Part shown: positions 1 to 11,867 of the stretch, in pieces
Layout: every line of letters starts with the position of its first letter
Position numbering within the stretch: position 1 is the stretch's first letter
Assembly (NCBI GenBank): GCA_016806645.1
Contig: JACSYO010001698.1
Location: forward strand, 1,178,001-1,242,000
Source of the DNA: Ophiodon elongatus
Lineage: Eukaryota; Chordata; Actinopteri; Perciformes; Hexagrammidae
Direction: 5' to 3'
Length of the DNA: 64,000 nucleotides
The notes under the pieces: model-generated
Seen by the model: the letters and a program-made list of their open reading frames with translations, nothing else
What the model was told of the DNA's origin: nothing
Database searches by the model: none
Position numbers and translations under genes: made by a program

Positions 1-980
1 ATCGGCTCTCTGGTGACCCCTCATTTTGTCTTGACTGCCGCTCACTGCTTCAAATTTGGAGTTACACCTGCGCATATCACAGTTGCCATTGATGATGGAC
101 AGGGCAGAGGTAATGATCAATGTTTGTTTACTCATGCCACTTTTCTTTAGTTATCTGAACATAACACAATAGGTGTTGCAGTATTTCCTTTGATGATGAA
201 TATTTTAATAAGTTTTTGTGGTCAAAACTAACCCTATTTTGACAAAATGTTTCTGCAATCCACTCCTGTCGACAACAACTAAAATACAAACACTTGATTG
301 TGTCTCTTTTACAGATAAAAAAGTTAAAACTTTCACAATACACCCAAACTACAATACTAAAGCAAAAATGGATAAGGGTGTGAAGGAGTTCTATGACTAT
401 GATGTGGCTCTCATCCAACTGGAGAAAGATGTTCAAATCTCCAGTGTTGCTAGGTAAGAATTTGTGTCCTACAAACACTTTCATTCACACTCAGACTTGA
501 TGTTACATTACCAGTCCTGCCTGAGGGGTTTATTAATAATACACACATGCACAAACTAGTAAACAGATGAATTATGTCCTCGAGAAAACGTTATAGGCCC
601 ATTGTATTTTATGAATGAACAATCTGTGTTAAAAGTTATTTTGTTTTATTTGGTTTTTGGTGTCTCATCTAGACCTATTTGCATACCTTGCACTCAGGAG
701 ACCAGTGATGCTCTAAATCTGGTTGGCAACTCCAACTGCTTGCAACAAGGTGAAGTAACTCGACTAACATTCTGTAACATCGTTCTTGTGTGGTCTTCAC
801 AGGTAAAATATAGCCTCTGGTACAATTTACTGTATTTTTGTGTTTTCTTATTACAGAGCAGATTCTGTTCAAGGATCGTCTCGAAAGACTCAATTTCCTG
901 ACCAAGAAAGGAAACACAGTAGCTGAAAAAGAGGTCCATGCTAAGCTGGGGGAAAATGTGAGTTGAGCTGTGTTGTGTCC

Positions 981-1038
<58 letters not shown>

Positions 1039-1874
1039 CAATTTCTTCATTATTTACTCCAAACCAAAAAGTCACTTTAAGCTATGGTTCTTCCTCCATC
1101 TCACCAATGCAGAGGGATGAGTGCATCAGACATGCACTGAAGGCACCGGGCATAACAACTCTTGAAGTAAAGGAAGCTGTGACTGATAACTTCCTGTGCA
1201 CTGGTGGTCGGACTCCTTACAGAGATCATATAGCATGTACCGGTATGTTCCCTCTATTACAAGTTATTTCTCTACTTCAAGAGAGCTGCTTCATATCCCA
1301 TAAACGTCTCAGAGTTGAGCGAAGATCAGTTTTTTTCACCAGCACACAGACACATAAGAGAGGCAGCAATATCTTTTGGGATTTAGGGTAAATTAGTTAA
1401 ACAACCGAGAATATCCCTGCAACTGAGGCCCATTATTTTTCAAGGATTCAAGGTGGATTTTGGGTGTAACCATGTGTGTGTCTGTTTGTTTGGACAGGTG
1501 ACTCTGGAGGTGCTGTGTTCAAAAACTATGTGCATCGCACAATACAGGTACACAGCCATTTTTTTTATCCAACAGTATATCACCAATGAGTTTCACCTGT
1601 TGGCAACAGGAAAATAAACTGAAATTAATGAGGTAATGTAATTTGACCATGTAAGTTCTTGTCGACCGTGTCAATTTACCAACAATTTCTTGCACAGGTT
1701 GGATTGGTCAGCTGGGGAACCACGTTTTTGTGCAAGTCGGGTGGTGTTATTGAGTCAGAAGAGAACTCCAGGGATTTCCATCTTAATCTTTTCAGAGTTG
1801 TCCCTTTTCTCAAATCCATCCTTGGAAATGACACCCAGGATGAATACGCACCACTTCAGTTTTTGAGTAGCTGA
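1..1874 (+). CDS. cfb: Complement factor B/C2-like, C-terminal serine protease domain (5' truncated by window)
   Basis: Seven exons are visible: 1-109, 315-453, 673-749, 857-957, 1113-1242, 1498-1547 and 1698-1874. They encode 260 residues ending in TGA. All introns are GT-AG and the phases close. The protein is the trypsin-like domain of the factor B/C2 family. The catalytic His lies in LTAAHC (exon 1), the Asp in YDYDVALI (exon 2) and the Ser in GDSGG (exon 6). Family-specific stretches are RPICIPC, FLCTGG, and the C-terminal RDFHLNLFRVVPFLK. In the family this domain cleaves C3 or C4 once bound in the convertase of plasma complement. The usual Pro after GDSGG is Ala here. The Sushi and von Willebrand A domains should lie to the left of the window. 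Factor B versus C2 cannot be settled from this part; teleosts often carry several such paralogues. Confidence 0.9.
987..1036. repeat. (TG)n microsatellite in a factor B-like gene intron
   Basis: An uninterrupted TG dinucleotide tract lies in the intron between the exons at 857-957 and 1113-1242, beginning about 30 bases after the donor. Confidence 0.95.
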
Positions 1875-2072
1875 AATGTATTTGCATACTGTACTTTGTT
1901 TTGCCATTTCAGATTTTGGATTTGTGTATGCTGCATTGTTAAACACACTGGTTTATGTTATTTTGCTTTCTCAGACTGTGCGTTCATAATGAAAAGATAA
2001 CATTTTCAGATAATGCTATGTCGTCAAAAGCATACATACATACATACACACATACATACATACATACGTATG

Positions 2073-2103
2073 TTTATTGTGAACATTACATGTTCACAAT
2101 AAA
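2073..2103. terminator. Poly(A) signal of the factor B-like gene inside a perfect inverted repeat
   Basis: AATAAA lies at 2098-2103, 224 bases after the stop codon. It forms the end of a perfect inverted repeat with 14-base arms at 2073-2086 and 2090-2103 and a 3-base loop. The left arm therefore carries AATAAA on the minus strand. Use as a poly(A) site is inferred from position. Confidence 0.6.
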
Positions 2104-2605
2104 TTGCATCAACCGTTCTTTAAATGCACAGTTAAATTTATGCAAATAGTTATCAGTTAAACTGTTCTGTGCTTTATCATCATTTATTCAGTATTATCAG
2201 TTGTTAATCAGGATATGAAGAGGAAGTTAATAAATCAAATTAAAAGTGTTTCTTAAAGTTTTCATCCAAATGATTAATACCCCTGGATCAGGATTAGTGA
2301 TATAACAGTATATTGACGATTGTGCCCAAAGCTGCAAAACAATTTGCAGAACTGCTTTTATGATAATAATGTGTAATATGAAACTAAAAAAATTACCTGA
2401 CATAAAATAACCCATGCTGTCATAGAGGTTTTACACATCTTGCCCCTACGTTGGACCATCACAGCAAAAGCAAATATTGAGCTTAACTGTTCTATGCCTC
2501 ATTTAATTTGGACCAGCTGATGCACAAGTCACAACTTGACCAAACAAACACATAAACCAGACATAAGCTCCCCTGACACCATAAATCTCTCATGAACTGG
2601 CACCA

Positions 2606-2658
2606 GTGGGAAGAGTCGTCAATGAGAGAGTCTTCTCAAAGACAGTAGCTGGGCGTAG
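2606..2658 (+). mobile_element. Possible hAT transposase C-terminal remnant
   Basis: A short plus-strand frame reads NERVFSKTVAG, resembling the SERVFS(K/T)AG motif of the hAT transposase dimerisation domain. No other transposase part or terminal repeat was found, so this may be a chance match. Confidence 0.25.
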
Positions 2659-3447
2659 CAGCTCGGCTATAGTCGTGATAGGTGAGTGCAGTGCAATATC
2701 AATGCATAATAATGCAGACTTATAAGTTTGCTCATTGCCTTTATGATGAAAGGAATTAGTACCCTTTATTTAGAAAAAAGGGCAGAAATGTTGTATTCAT
2801 AATTTACATTTTTACAATCACAGGTTATTGAATGATTTCCTTCTCTCAGGCTTTTTCCAAAACTGCTGAATTACTACAGCACTTAAAAAGGTTTCCTGAA
2901 AACTCTTTTATGGAGCAGCTCTGCTGATAGAGCCGTCCAGCTCCCCCGCAGGTCAGTGACTCAAAGCTCATTTCCAGCTCTCTGTGCAGACCTACGCAAT
3001 GCGGACACTCAGTCTGGCGACGTGCCAGCAAAGATCGTTCAAATTGAATTTAGTGGAAAGTTAAGTTCTTTTTTTCTGTGAGTAATTAAGTTTTTTCCTT
3101 CTCGTTTTGGCTTTGAGATGGACATGAACTGCGCTTGTCATTAATTTCCATGTCTTTACAACCCACAAACAAACAAGGCCATTGCATTACAAAAGATTTG
3201 TTGTAGTCAGAGCAAGTTTATGGCTTCAAATCAAATGTTATTTTACCGTGTAACTATGATCTGTTGACAATTACTCTATCAGGCTTCACCCCAGTTGAAA
3301 TGTACGTTTTGCAATTCTCTTTACTATTGCGTATTGGCTAAATGTCCAAACAACTAAAGAATGGTGGTGACTTTTCAACATAAATGTTTGGTTTTTCTGA
3401 CATGGCAAAACGCCTCTCTTGTGTTAGTGTCTGTATGTGTGTGTACA

Positions 3448-3450
<3 letters not shown>

Positions 3451-3530
<80 letters not shown>
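3451..3530. repeat. (GT)40 microsatellite
   Basis: About 80 bases of uninterrupted GT dinucleotide lie between the factor B-like gene and layilin. Confidence 0.97.
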
Positions 3531-3532
<2 letters not shown>

Positions 3533-3916
3533 GGGGGGAGGGGGAGGGTGATGTACTGGCTTCCCATGGGAACATTCATCTGGTTTCCCTTTAAGTAATT
3601 GGGAGAGAGAGAGGAGGTCAGTGGGATAAGAGGAGGAGGCAGAGACGGAGGAAGACAGACGGTAAGAGGAGGAACGAATGGGAGAGGCTTAATTGAATGA
3701 AACCCTCTCTTGGACTCAGATGCTGTAAACAAGGTGGACATTTAAAACAAAGTTCATTCCTTATTGCCTCCCTCTGGAGGACTCTGTTACCTTTTGGTCT
3801 TCTCTTTTATTTCTCAAGCATCAGCAGCTAATGCCAACATCCACTACCCGCCTTCAGATTAAACAAACCCCTTGACTGAAATCAATCTGTTGCACCTAAA
3901 CTGATTTTTATCCAAT

Positions 3917-3958
3917 CTGTTCTATCCAAACACTGTTAGCAGTGTTTGGATAGAACAG
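3917..3958. repeat. Perfect inverted repeat, 19-bp arms, 4-base loop
   Basis: The left arm (3917-3935) and right arm (3940-3958) are exact reverse complements, separated by TTAG. The flanking bases do not pair, so the stem ends sharply. No gene or terminator is assigned nearby. Confidence 0.9.
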
Positions 3959-4436
3959 CATGCATGCAGACAGTATATTCAGGGCTGCCTCATCCCCCCA
4001 CCCCCACTCCCTTTTTTCTTCAACGCTAGCACACACAGCAAATTCCTGATGAAGCATCCTGCTGTTTAAACTCTGGCTGATCTGTCTCTTTGCGAGCCCT
4101 AAATCAACCTTATGGCCCATTTTAGAAATCCCTACCATTAACAACTGCATACATGCACTTTTAACCCCCATTTGTGCCCAGAAAAGCGGGGCACGCTCAC
4201 ATGCATCCGTGACTCCTGCTGATCCTGACGCTTGAATATGAAATGATATTGCAGGCATTAAATTGATGGAAATCTCCCCTGTTACTAACACATACCGTCC
4301 AATAATCATCTGGATATGTAGGCATTTGTACGACCTGAGTTTCTGAAATGAAATTAAACTCGTCAACAACTTCTATTGTATTCGTTATTTTATTCATTTG
4401 TTTTTACTATTTAACAATCTTAATTTAAAAAAGTTA

Positions 4437-5300
4437 AACATTTTGGGAAATATGCTTTTCTGAAATCCTACTGAGAGTTGGTGCAAAGATTGATACCACT
4501 AATTGTATTGTAAATATACCGCCAGCAGCTGGCTAAATTAGCTCATCATAAAGACATTAAACAGACAGAAACAGACTGGCTTTGTCCAACAGTGACGATT
4601 AGAGTCAATACAAAGATACTGCGGGCAGGTGGTCAACTAGCTCAAAGACTAGCTAGCCTGGCTCTGTCAAACAGGTTAAACTAAATCCAACAGCCAGCAC
4701 TTTTAGAGCTCACTGATTTACATGTGATATCTTGTTTGTTATATCAGACATATAACACGTTAATTGTGAGCTTGTTTTACCAATCTTTGTGTAACAACTA
4801 AGAAATCACTGAACCCAAAAGCATGAATTCAAAAGACAGTAATCAGTCCAAAATCCTTTTCATCAGTCCAAAAAAAAACAAGGAGTCAAAAACTAGGCAG
4901 GCAGATCAGGAAGACAAAACCAACGAGGCACAAACTCTAAATGACAAGGAGTCTGGCAGGCAGGATTGAACAGGTAATGGACCTCTGGATCGCTAGGCAT
5001 GGAGCTCCAGACAATCGGGCGGCAGGTTAGGGAATCTGGGCCGGTATGAGAAAGAGTGGCTGATGAGGATGATGATGATCAGGTGTAGAAATGGTGGGGA
5101 AGCTCAGGTGAGGATAATGAGTTGATTACAGGGCAGATGAGGTTAACAGGATCTGTAACAAGAGAGTCAGTGACTGTCAGGGAAAAAAAACATGAAATAA
5201 AGTTACAATAAAGGTGAGCTTGTGACACTTTGTGCAAAGCTAACCAGCTGCTTCCTTTAGCTTTGTATTTATGAGAGTGGTAAATTACTAAATATTTTGT
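4437..5300. mobile_element. Percomorph interspersed repeat split by a second insertion
   Basis: The left part (about 4437-4800) has the block I know from many percomorph genomes: 'tttgggaaatatgctt', then 'agattgataccact', 'ccagcagctggctaaatta' and 'gctagcctggctctgtc'. The other end of the same family, 'caaagctaaccagctgc ... gagagtggta', appears at about 5234-5282. The 400 or so bases between (about 4800-5220) do not belong to it and look like a later insertion. The family name is unknown to me and the borders are approximate. Confidence 0.5.
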
Positions 5301-6360
5301 AATAATACTGGAAAAAGATCCGGGATGTTCCATGGTTTTCTTGTGGACTTTATAAATGCATGTCAAATTTTCTATTGTGATGTGTTGACTCATTTGAAAC
5401 ATGTATCCTTCATTTCTGACTAATAGGCAGTTACAGGCTCTGAAATCCTTTTTTCATCCATCAGCCTATTATTCTGAGTGATGGAGTCCAACATTAACAC
5501 ACATTATTTTAAAAGACAGATTGTCAGTATTTGTTTTTTTTATCTTTGCTCTTTTCACTGGTTTAAAGTGGGCAGGGCTCAGCTGGAAAAATGTGACGTC
5601 ATGTATTTAGTACACATATGCACTAATTAGGATTTAGCAACCTTTGAATATAAAACGGATGACAGTCTGAACTTAATTTCAATTGTTTTACATATTTCAT
5701 GTTGCAGAGAAATATTTAAGTTTCAGACTTTATTATTAAAGAAACGGTATTGTCCCTCCTCGTGGATAAGTCCGCTTGGTTGGCTATCTGTCTTTTGTAC
5801 TTAAACACAATAAGGGAAGAACACTGCAATACACAAAAGAGGAAGACCGACCTGAGAGAAATACTGTAAAATGTCCCTGATCAAGTTAGAGCAGATCATT
5901 TTCATGTAACACTTTTGTAATGATAATACCTAAAGCTTAAGTAACAAAGGAAGCAGCGGAATCTGCCTCTTGTCAGCGTTTACGATGCGAAGCACTTGCA
6001 TGATTAGATGTCTTGCAATCGATGCAGCTTCTTCTTCCAATCATTAAAACTGCTCTTAACAGATTACAGCCCCCCTCCCAAACAGCCCCTCTCCTCCTCT
6101 TCCTGCTCCTCCTTCTGTCTCACATACTCTTTTTCAGCAGATAGAATAGGAGACTTGCCTCTTTAGCACTTTTTTGCTTTCTCTTTGAATTTCCTCCTTT
6201 TTAGGGCATTTTCTTACACCCAAAGCAACAGCTGTTCCTCTCAAGGTTCAGCTGAAGTTATCTGGTTTCACCAGAGCTCCCCTGATGACCAGATGAGCAG
6301 ACAGCGGAATGAAAAAGACTAAACTAAAATACAAGAGGTGCTGGTGAACAGCTGACAAAG

Positions 6361-9300
6361 ATGGACCTGCTGACAATATTCTGTCACCTCCTGCTTTTAT
6401 GTTTTGATCCATCTGCAGCCACAAGCCTCATTACAGGTAAGCTGCACACAGAAAACACAACACAGCTCAAAGACATGAACTTTTGACTCATTTGTGGATC
6501 TATCTTTGGTTTCTCCGTGGTGCCGTCCTGACTTTATGTTGGATGTTTGACTCTTGAAGCGGATATATTCGAAGCCAGAGGTAGGCAACACACTCCTCTT
6601 AAATTAAAATAATTTACAGTATGAAAGGCTTGCACAACTAACTCCATATCTATTGAAGGGTGCAAAACATATCTAACAGACTATGAGCTGATGCTTGTGA
6701 TATGTGAGGGAACATGTGAAGAAAATGATGTACAAATAAATGTATGTGTGTGCAGGTCAACGTGTGTGCAAGGCAGGAAAAGACAGGCCGTGTTACAAGC
6801 TGGCCTATTTCTCTGAGCTCCGGCGACGGCTGAACTTCGTAGAGGCAGAACTCGCCTGCAGACGGGACGGAGGACAGCTGCTGAGCGTGGAGTCGGCATC
6901 TGAGCAGCAGATCATAAAGCAGCTCATCACAGAGCTCCGTCCAACTGATGGAGACTTCTGGATTGGTCTCCGCCGTAACCATGGAGACGAGGAAAGCAGC
7001 TCAGACTGCTCCTCACAGTACTACTGGCTGGATGGCAGCAAGTCCACATTTAGGTGGGTGAGAGGTACATTTTTTACAAAAGTAAATTTTAGAGCCATGA
7101 AGTGAAATATCAAATGGTTTTAATTTCGTAAATATTCACTGCTGATTGTATGATGAGGATTGTGTGTTAAAGAAAGGTGTGTCCTCCTTTGTGCGGTCAT
7201 CAAAGTGAATTTTGTTTGACGATATAGTGCCTGATTTAAAAAAAAAAAACTTCTTTTGAGATAATGTCTTTTATACAAAACCATTTTTTTAGAGGCCGAA
7301 GTTTAAAAAGGATAAATGTTAATCATGGTATTATCAATACTGAATTTTAAGGCTTATACGGATATTGATTTTGGGAGTTTAAAAAAGCTGATGATACATT
7401 GGCTTTTCAAAATAAATATATCAAATAAGTACATAACATAAACAGTTTCTAAATGATCTATAACATATTTTGAAATGTATTCACTTGTCGGCCAACATAT
7501 GTACAGATACAGATAATAAGCTAATATAAGCCGATGTGTCAGACTACCTCGAATGATGAAGTTTTGTAAAGATTTCCGTTAAGGCAGCTTGGAGAAAAAG
7601 GGATATTGTACATGTGATTTGTGTGTGTGTGTGTGTGTTGTAGGAACTGGCATTGGGATGAGCCATCATGCGGCTATGAGGTGTGTGTGGTAATGTATCA
7701 CCAACCGTCCGCTCCTCCCGGTCTAGGGGGACTCTACATGTTCCAGTGGAACGACGACAATTGTGAAACCAAGAACAACTTCATTTGCAAATACACTGCA
7801 GGTGAATACTGACACAGTATTTCAATATTGTTTTACTTTGAAAATACTTGAACATTGTTGATCGGGATTCTTTTTCTACACAGAGAACCCACTGGAACCG
7901 TCCCCTTCTCCCAACTCCACTCAAACAAGTAAAATGTCACAAAATATGATGTAGCAGACATTTTGGATACTTTGAAAACCATTGTGGTCAATATACAGTG
8001 TTTACACGATGCTTCTCATTACAGATGTTTTCCCTTCATCCGCGCTGCCGTGGAATCCAAGTGACCACAACCAGGACAGAAGTACAGGTTGACTGACCCA
8101 AGATGTATACTGATAAACATTTTTTCTGCGAAGGAGACGAGTATACACTCTCTACTTTGATGTGCATATCCAAACACTAACTTGACAGTCACTAAATCTG
8201 CATTTCCCTGTTGTCTGTTGTCTCTTTAAGCGTTTAATTTGATTTACGTCATCATTCCCACCATTCCCCTGATACTGTTGCTACTGACAGTGATTGGAGT
8301 CTGCTGCTTCAAACTGCTTGCCCGACGGTGAGGATCTTAAACAAATGCAAACACTAAAAACTTTGTACAGTACAGTAACAGTATCAGTAACTAAAAAACA
8401 TTAATATGGGTCACCAGTTCACCATTTCATAGAACCATCTTGGCTACAGCCATCAAGACGCAACATCATGTTGCTTATTCTAACATTTCCAAAATACAGT
8501 TGTCAAAAAAGATTTTTGATTATTTTTGTTCCATAGTAAAAACACAATATGACAAACAGTCTGTCCTGTAAAGGTAGTTCTTAATTCACTGTTACAACCA
8601 ATTAAAAGGACAACAGCATGTGTTTACATTCAGTATACCTGCATTAGTTCACGTAGCATGACGTGCTAACGTTAGTTAATGATGCATGTGCTAATGTACT
8701 CTGCTAATGTTAGCTCCACAGGTTTTCACGTAGAAACGTAACATTTTAGAAAAGTATATCTCATTCCAACCTCTCCAGGTAACGAGTATCACTTTTACAC
8801 AACGTTCAACCATGACTCGCTCGAAATCCACAAAACCAGCTTGAAAATGAAGAAAGTTGGAGACCATTGCATGAGAGAAACACACCAACAAAACACACAC
8901 AACACACACAACAAAAAAACAAAAACACACCAAACCAACACTTCACCTAGATACTGACATTCTGTGACTAAAAAACACCTCGGTTTCAATATAAAATAAA
9001 GATCACGAGCGCCAGGAAAACTGTTGCATCTGTTACATTCTCCACACCTTGTCTGTTTCAGGTTTAATTCCATGTTAATGTTTGAGATGTCATGTTAATG
9101 TATGCTTTTCTTCTGTGTGTGAGACAGAAGCAGGAAACAGCAGAAATCAGAAGTGTGCCAGACAGAGCCCAGCCTCTGCCCCAGCTCGGCTCCAACTGAC
9201 GTCTACAATGTAATTCGCTCCCAGAAGGATGATGACCTGGTTTCAACTCGTCCGCAGACCAAAAACACCTCCTTTTTAAACTCCTCCCCTGACACCCCGA

Positions 9301-9839
9301 CAGGTGACTACGACAACCTGGGCGGTCGGGACACAGAGAGCGGCTTTGTGACGCTTGCAAGCACAGAGAGCTGCTTCCTCAACTTTGACCTCAATGACCA
9401 CAGCCTTGGGCGTCGTGCCACCCACGACTTCTACAACACCAGCTTGGGCCGCTCTGGAAAGAGGGACTTGAATGACCGCAGTCTGTGCAGCTCCGGGCAC
9501 AGAGAGTTTTATGACAGGAGTCTAGGTCGTCGTACAACAAAGAGTGAGCATTACGGCAGCAGTGTGTATGGAGATCATAGATTGTATGACGGTAGTACCA
9601 GAGGAGGGAGTGACCTCTATGATCCCAAACTGAGGCCTGAAAGTCACACGGTAAAAGCTGACCTCTATCAGACATACATCACCAACGGCAAGGAAGACAC
9701 TTACCAAACCAACCTCGGAACCTATGGAAACCGAAAATCCTACCAAGAAAATCTGGATTGCTACAGAAATGGCCTGAATCTTGATGTCGGAAAGAGATAC
9801 TTCAACGAACAAGACTGGATCAACAGAGAAAACTACTGA
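6361..9839 (+). CDS. layn: Layilin, C-type lectin transmembrane receptor
   Basis: Eight exons: 6361-6436, 6560-6580, 6756-7053, 7644-7801, 7884-7928, 8025-8087, 8231-8327 and 9128-9839, giving 489 aa. The start is the ATG opening a hydrophobic signal peptide (about residues 1-21). A C-type lectin domain follows (about 36-183) with RRLNFVEAELACRRDGGQLL, GDFWIGLRR, the DEPSCG/CVVMYHQPSAP block and WNDDNC. Next come a short Ser/Thr/Pro stalk and one membrane helix (about 223-247). The tail has the layilin signature DVYNVIRSQ, DYDN and SGFVTL. Mammalian layilin binds hyaluronan and, through its tail, talin and ERM proteins. The protein is about 107 aa longer than human layilin because of a Tyr-rich repeat tail after the conserved SGFVTL block. 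A 21-base exon 2 supplies residues matching the human pre-lectin segment. Chondrolectin is less likely because of the SGFVTL tail motif. Confidence 0.93.
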
Positions 9840-11271
9840 TCTTTTGAACAGCTCCTTTACAGTGTATGTGTGATTGTGTCCAGGGACAAGAGAACTGTGC
9901 ACGTGTGTGAATTGTTTGTATGGTATATTTTGGGGGGATTTTAGGGGATTTAAATCAGATGAGGACATGCTCAAATTGTATCTATATATATATATATATG
10001 TATTTTGTCATACATATATATTAGGCAATTAACTTGGACAGAATATGATCTTAGCATTAAAAGATCACCTTACCCAAATTACAAAAACACATTTTCTTTC
10101 GTCGTGCGTAGCCATGCTGATAGCATTGCTATTTTGTGGTGGTTAATTGACACTGGAATTCGAGATTAAATATGAACGCCACCGATTTTACAAATTAATG
10201 CTCATTTACAGGTCTTGGAGAATGCTACTGCACATGTGAAAAAAAAGTTGTATGAAGCCATTTTGTGGCACCAGAGGGAGCTGCGTGAAATCTGATACAT
10301 CGACTCAAGTGATGTCGCCTGAGTCTGTGTTGGCTGGGGCTGAAGACTACAAAAAAAATCTGCGAGTGTGAAGTTAAACAGAAGCGAGTTTACCAGACCT
10401 CTGTAGCCCACTCCTCACCTCTGTCCAAAATCTCAGACAAAACTGTTGGCGGTCGAGATGAATTGTTGGTAATGTAGGCTCCATGTTTTGACTATTAAGA
10501 AAAATGTGTGGAATTTGAAAAAAAAAAAAAAAAAAAAACTATCTCTGGGTCTCCTGCATTGATTTGGATAATTTGGTTTTATTTAAACTGTCCATCGTGA
10601 GTCCGTCAGTGTTAAGGTATAATACAATGTTAAGACATTGAAGTAATCTTTTAACACTACATGACTCGGCCTCAAGACTAAATAATTTCTCTCAACCTCT
10701 ATAGGCTCCAACTATTTCAGTTGATGCTTAGCTTAAACTGTGCATACCACAAATTGGACTGACAGACTGACTAAATGATGATGAGTGACTTTGTGTAGCA
10801 GCCTGTTTGCATGGACTTGTCATGCTGCCCTTGCTTGGTAGGTTAACTATTGAGGTCTTGGACCTTTATGGCTGCTGTGCCTGAAAATACTGTTTTAATC
10901 ACACCCAAGTGTACCTGATATAAACAGGCTACCTCAAACAGACAGACACAATAAATCAATACTGCTTGGGGGAGCAAGGGTTGAATATTCTTTATGTACG
11001 GCAAGTGTGTTTTGACATGACCTTAAATTATGAGAGGCCAAGAAATTGAACTTAATTTCACTGTTCATGACATGACATTCTGTCTGCTGGCAAGTATAAA
11101 TGTGGCTCATACAGTGAATTTGAGTGCCTGCAGCCTGACCACAGCAATGGCATGACAACAAAGAGAATGATAAAATATTGCATCATCATTATTATTACTT
11201 ATTTAGAATGTATAATGCCTTGACGTCTCTCCTGTAAGTGAGAGTGGTTTGTATGTTTGTTACATCTTCAA

Positions 11272-11277
11272 AATAAA
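11272..11277 (+). terminator. Probable layilin poly(A) signal
   Basis: AATAAA sits about 1.43 kb after the layilin stop, in the last stretch before the convergent alg9 3' end. Assignment is by position. Confidence 0.5.
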
Positions 11278-11372
11278 ATGAGATTAGAATTGAATCTGTC
11301 TGCTTGTGGTGATGTGATTTTACTGTACCAATGAAATAACAGGAAGGTTGTATTAGCAGTCAATCATGTTTT

Positions 11373-11378
11373 TTTATT
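11373..11378 (-). terminator. Probable alg9 poly(A) signal
   Basis: AATAAA on the minus strand, about 490 bases downstream of the alg9 stop codon and about 100 bases from the opposing layilin signal. Confidence 0.55.
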
Positions 11379-11867
11379 AACATTCCAAATTAAATTAATA
11401 ACACACCCTCACTTCATTCATCTCCACTCAAAGCACACAATAAAATACTCTTCAATTGCAGACAAACAAACACTACAAGATTTCTTAAACTCATCATTCA
11501 GAAAAATACTTCCATTCAGGCCACATTTTCAAATGAAGTATGAAAAGAAAACAATCATAATTGTGATTAACGGCCTGTCTAAATACATGTAAAATCTTGT
11601 AGTGTACATCCACTGTAAGACATTCATTGACACACCGACAAACTGAGATAAATTTTTTTGTAATACAGGTCCAGCTCATACCTGCCAAACACACATACAT
11701 ACTGTACATAACATTTTATCTTCAGTCACTCACTCACACACACACACACACACACACATAAACCCGAAGGCAGAAATAACGTCCATAAAGGGTCCGATAT
11801 CTTCAAATGAGACAAATACTTCGAAACACACACGTTAAGATTTTGTTGCCAGGTTAAGGTTCAATGG

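Larger units (their letters stand above)
1875..6360. other. Intergenic region between the factor B-like gene and layilin
   Basis: I see no convincing gene here. The region holds the 3' untranslated part of the factor B-like gene, a (TACA)n tract near 2030-2070, a long (GT)n tract, a perfect 19-bp hairpin at 3917-3958, a possible hAT transposase scrap near 2606-2658, and a nested interspersed repeat at about 4437-5300. Layilin promoter and leader sequence presumably lie in the last few hundred bases. No TATA box could be assigned. Confidence 0.6.
9840..11867. other. Convergent 3' region of layilin and alg9
   Basis: No coding sequence was recognised. The region includes a TATA-rich tract at about 9981-9999, a poly(A) run near 10519-10538, the two opposing poly(A) signals near 11272 and 11373, and a short (AC)n at 11738-11758. 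Most of it is probably layilin 3' UTR (left) and alg9 3' UTR (right). Confidence 0.6.

Noticed and set aside
3361..3741. Cys/Val- or His/Thr-repeat open frames
   Set aside because: Produced by the (GT)40 microsatellite being open in several frames; not coding.
5079..5402. Open frame on the minus strand within the intergenic repeat region
   Set aside because: It falls in the nested interspersed repeat and reads no recognisable protein.
7621..7643. GT tract before layilin exon 4 considered as coding
   Set aside because: The exon begins after TAG at 7643 with GAACTGG, completing the Arg codon from the previous exon and giving RNWHWDEPSCG as in the family.
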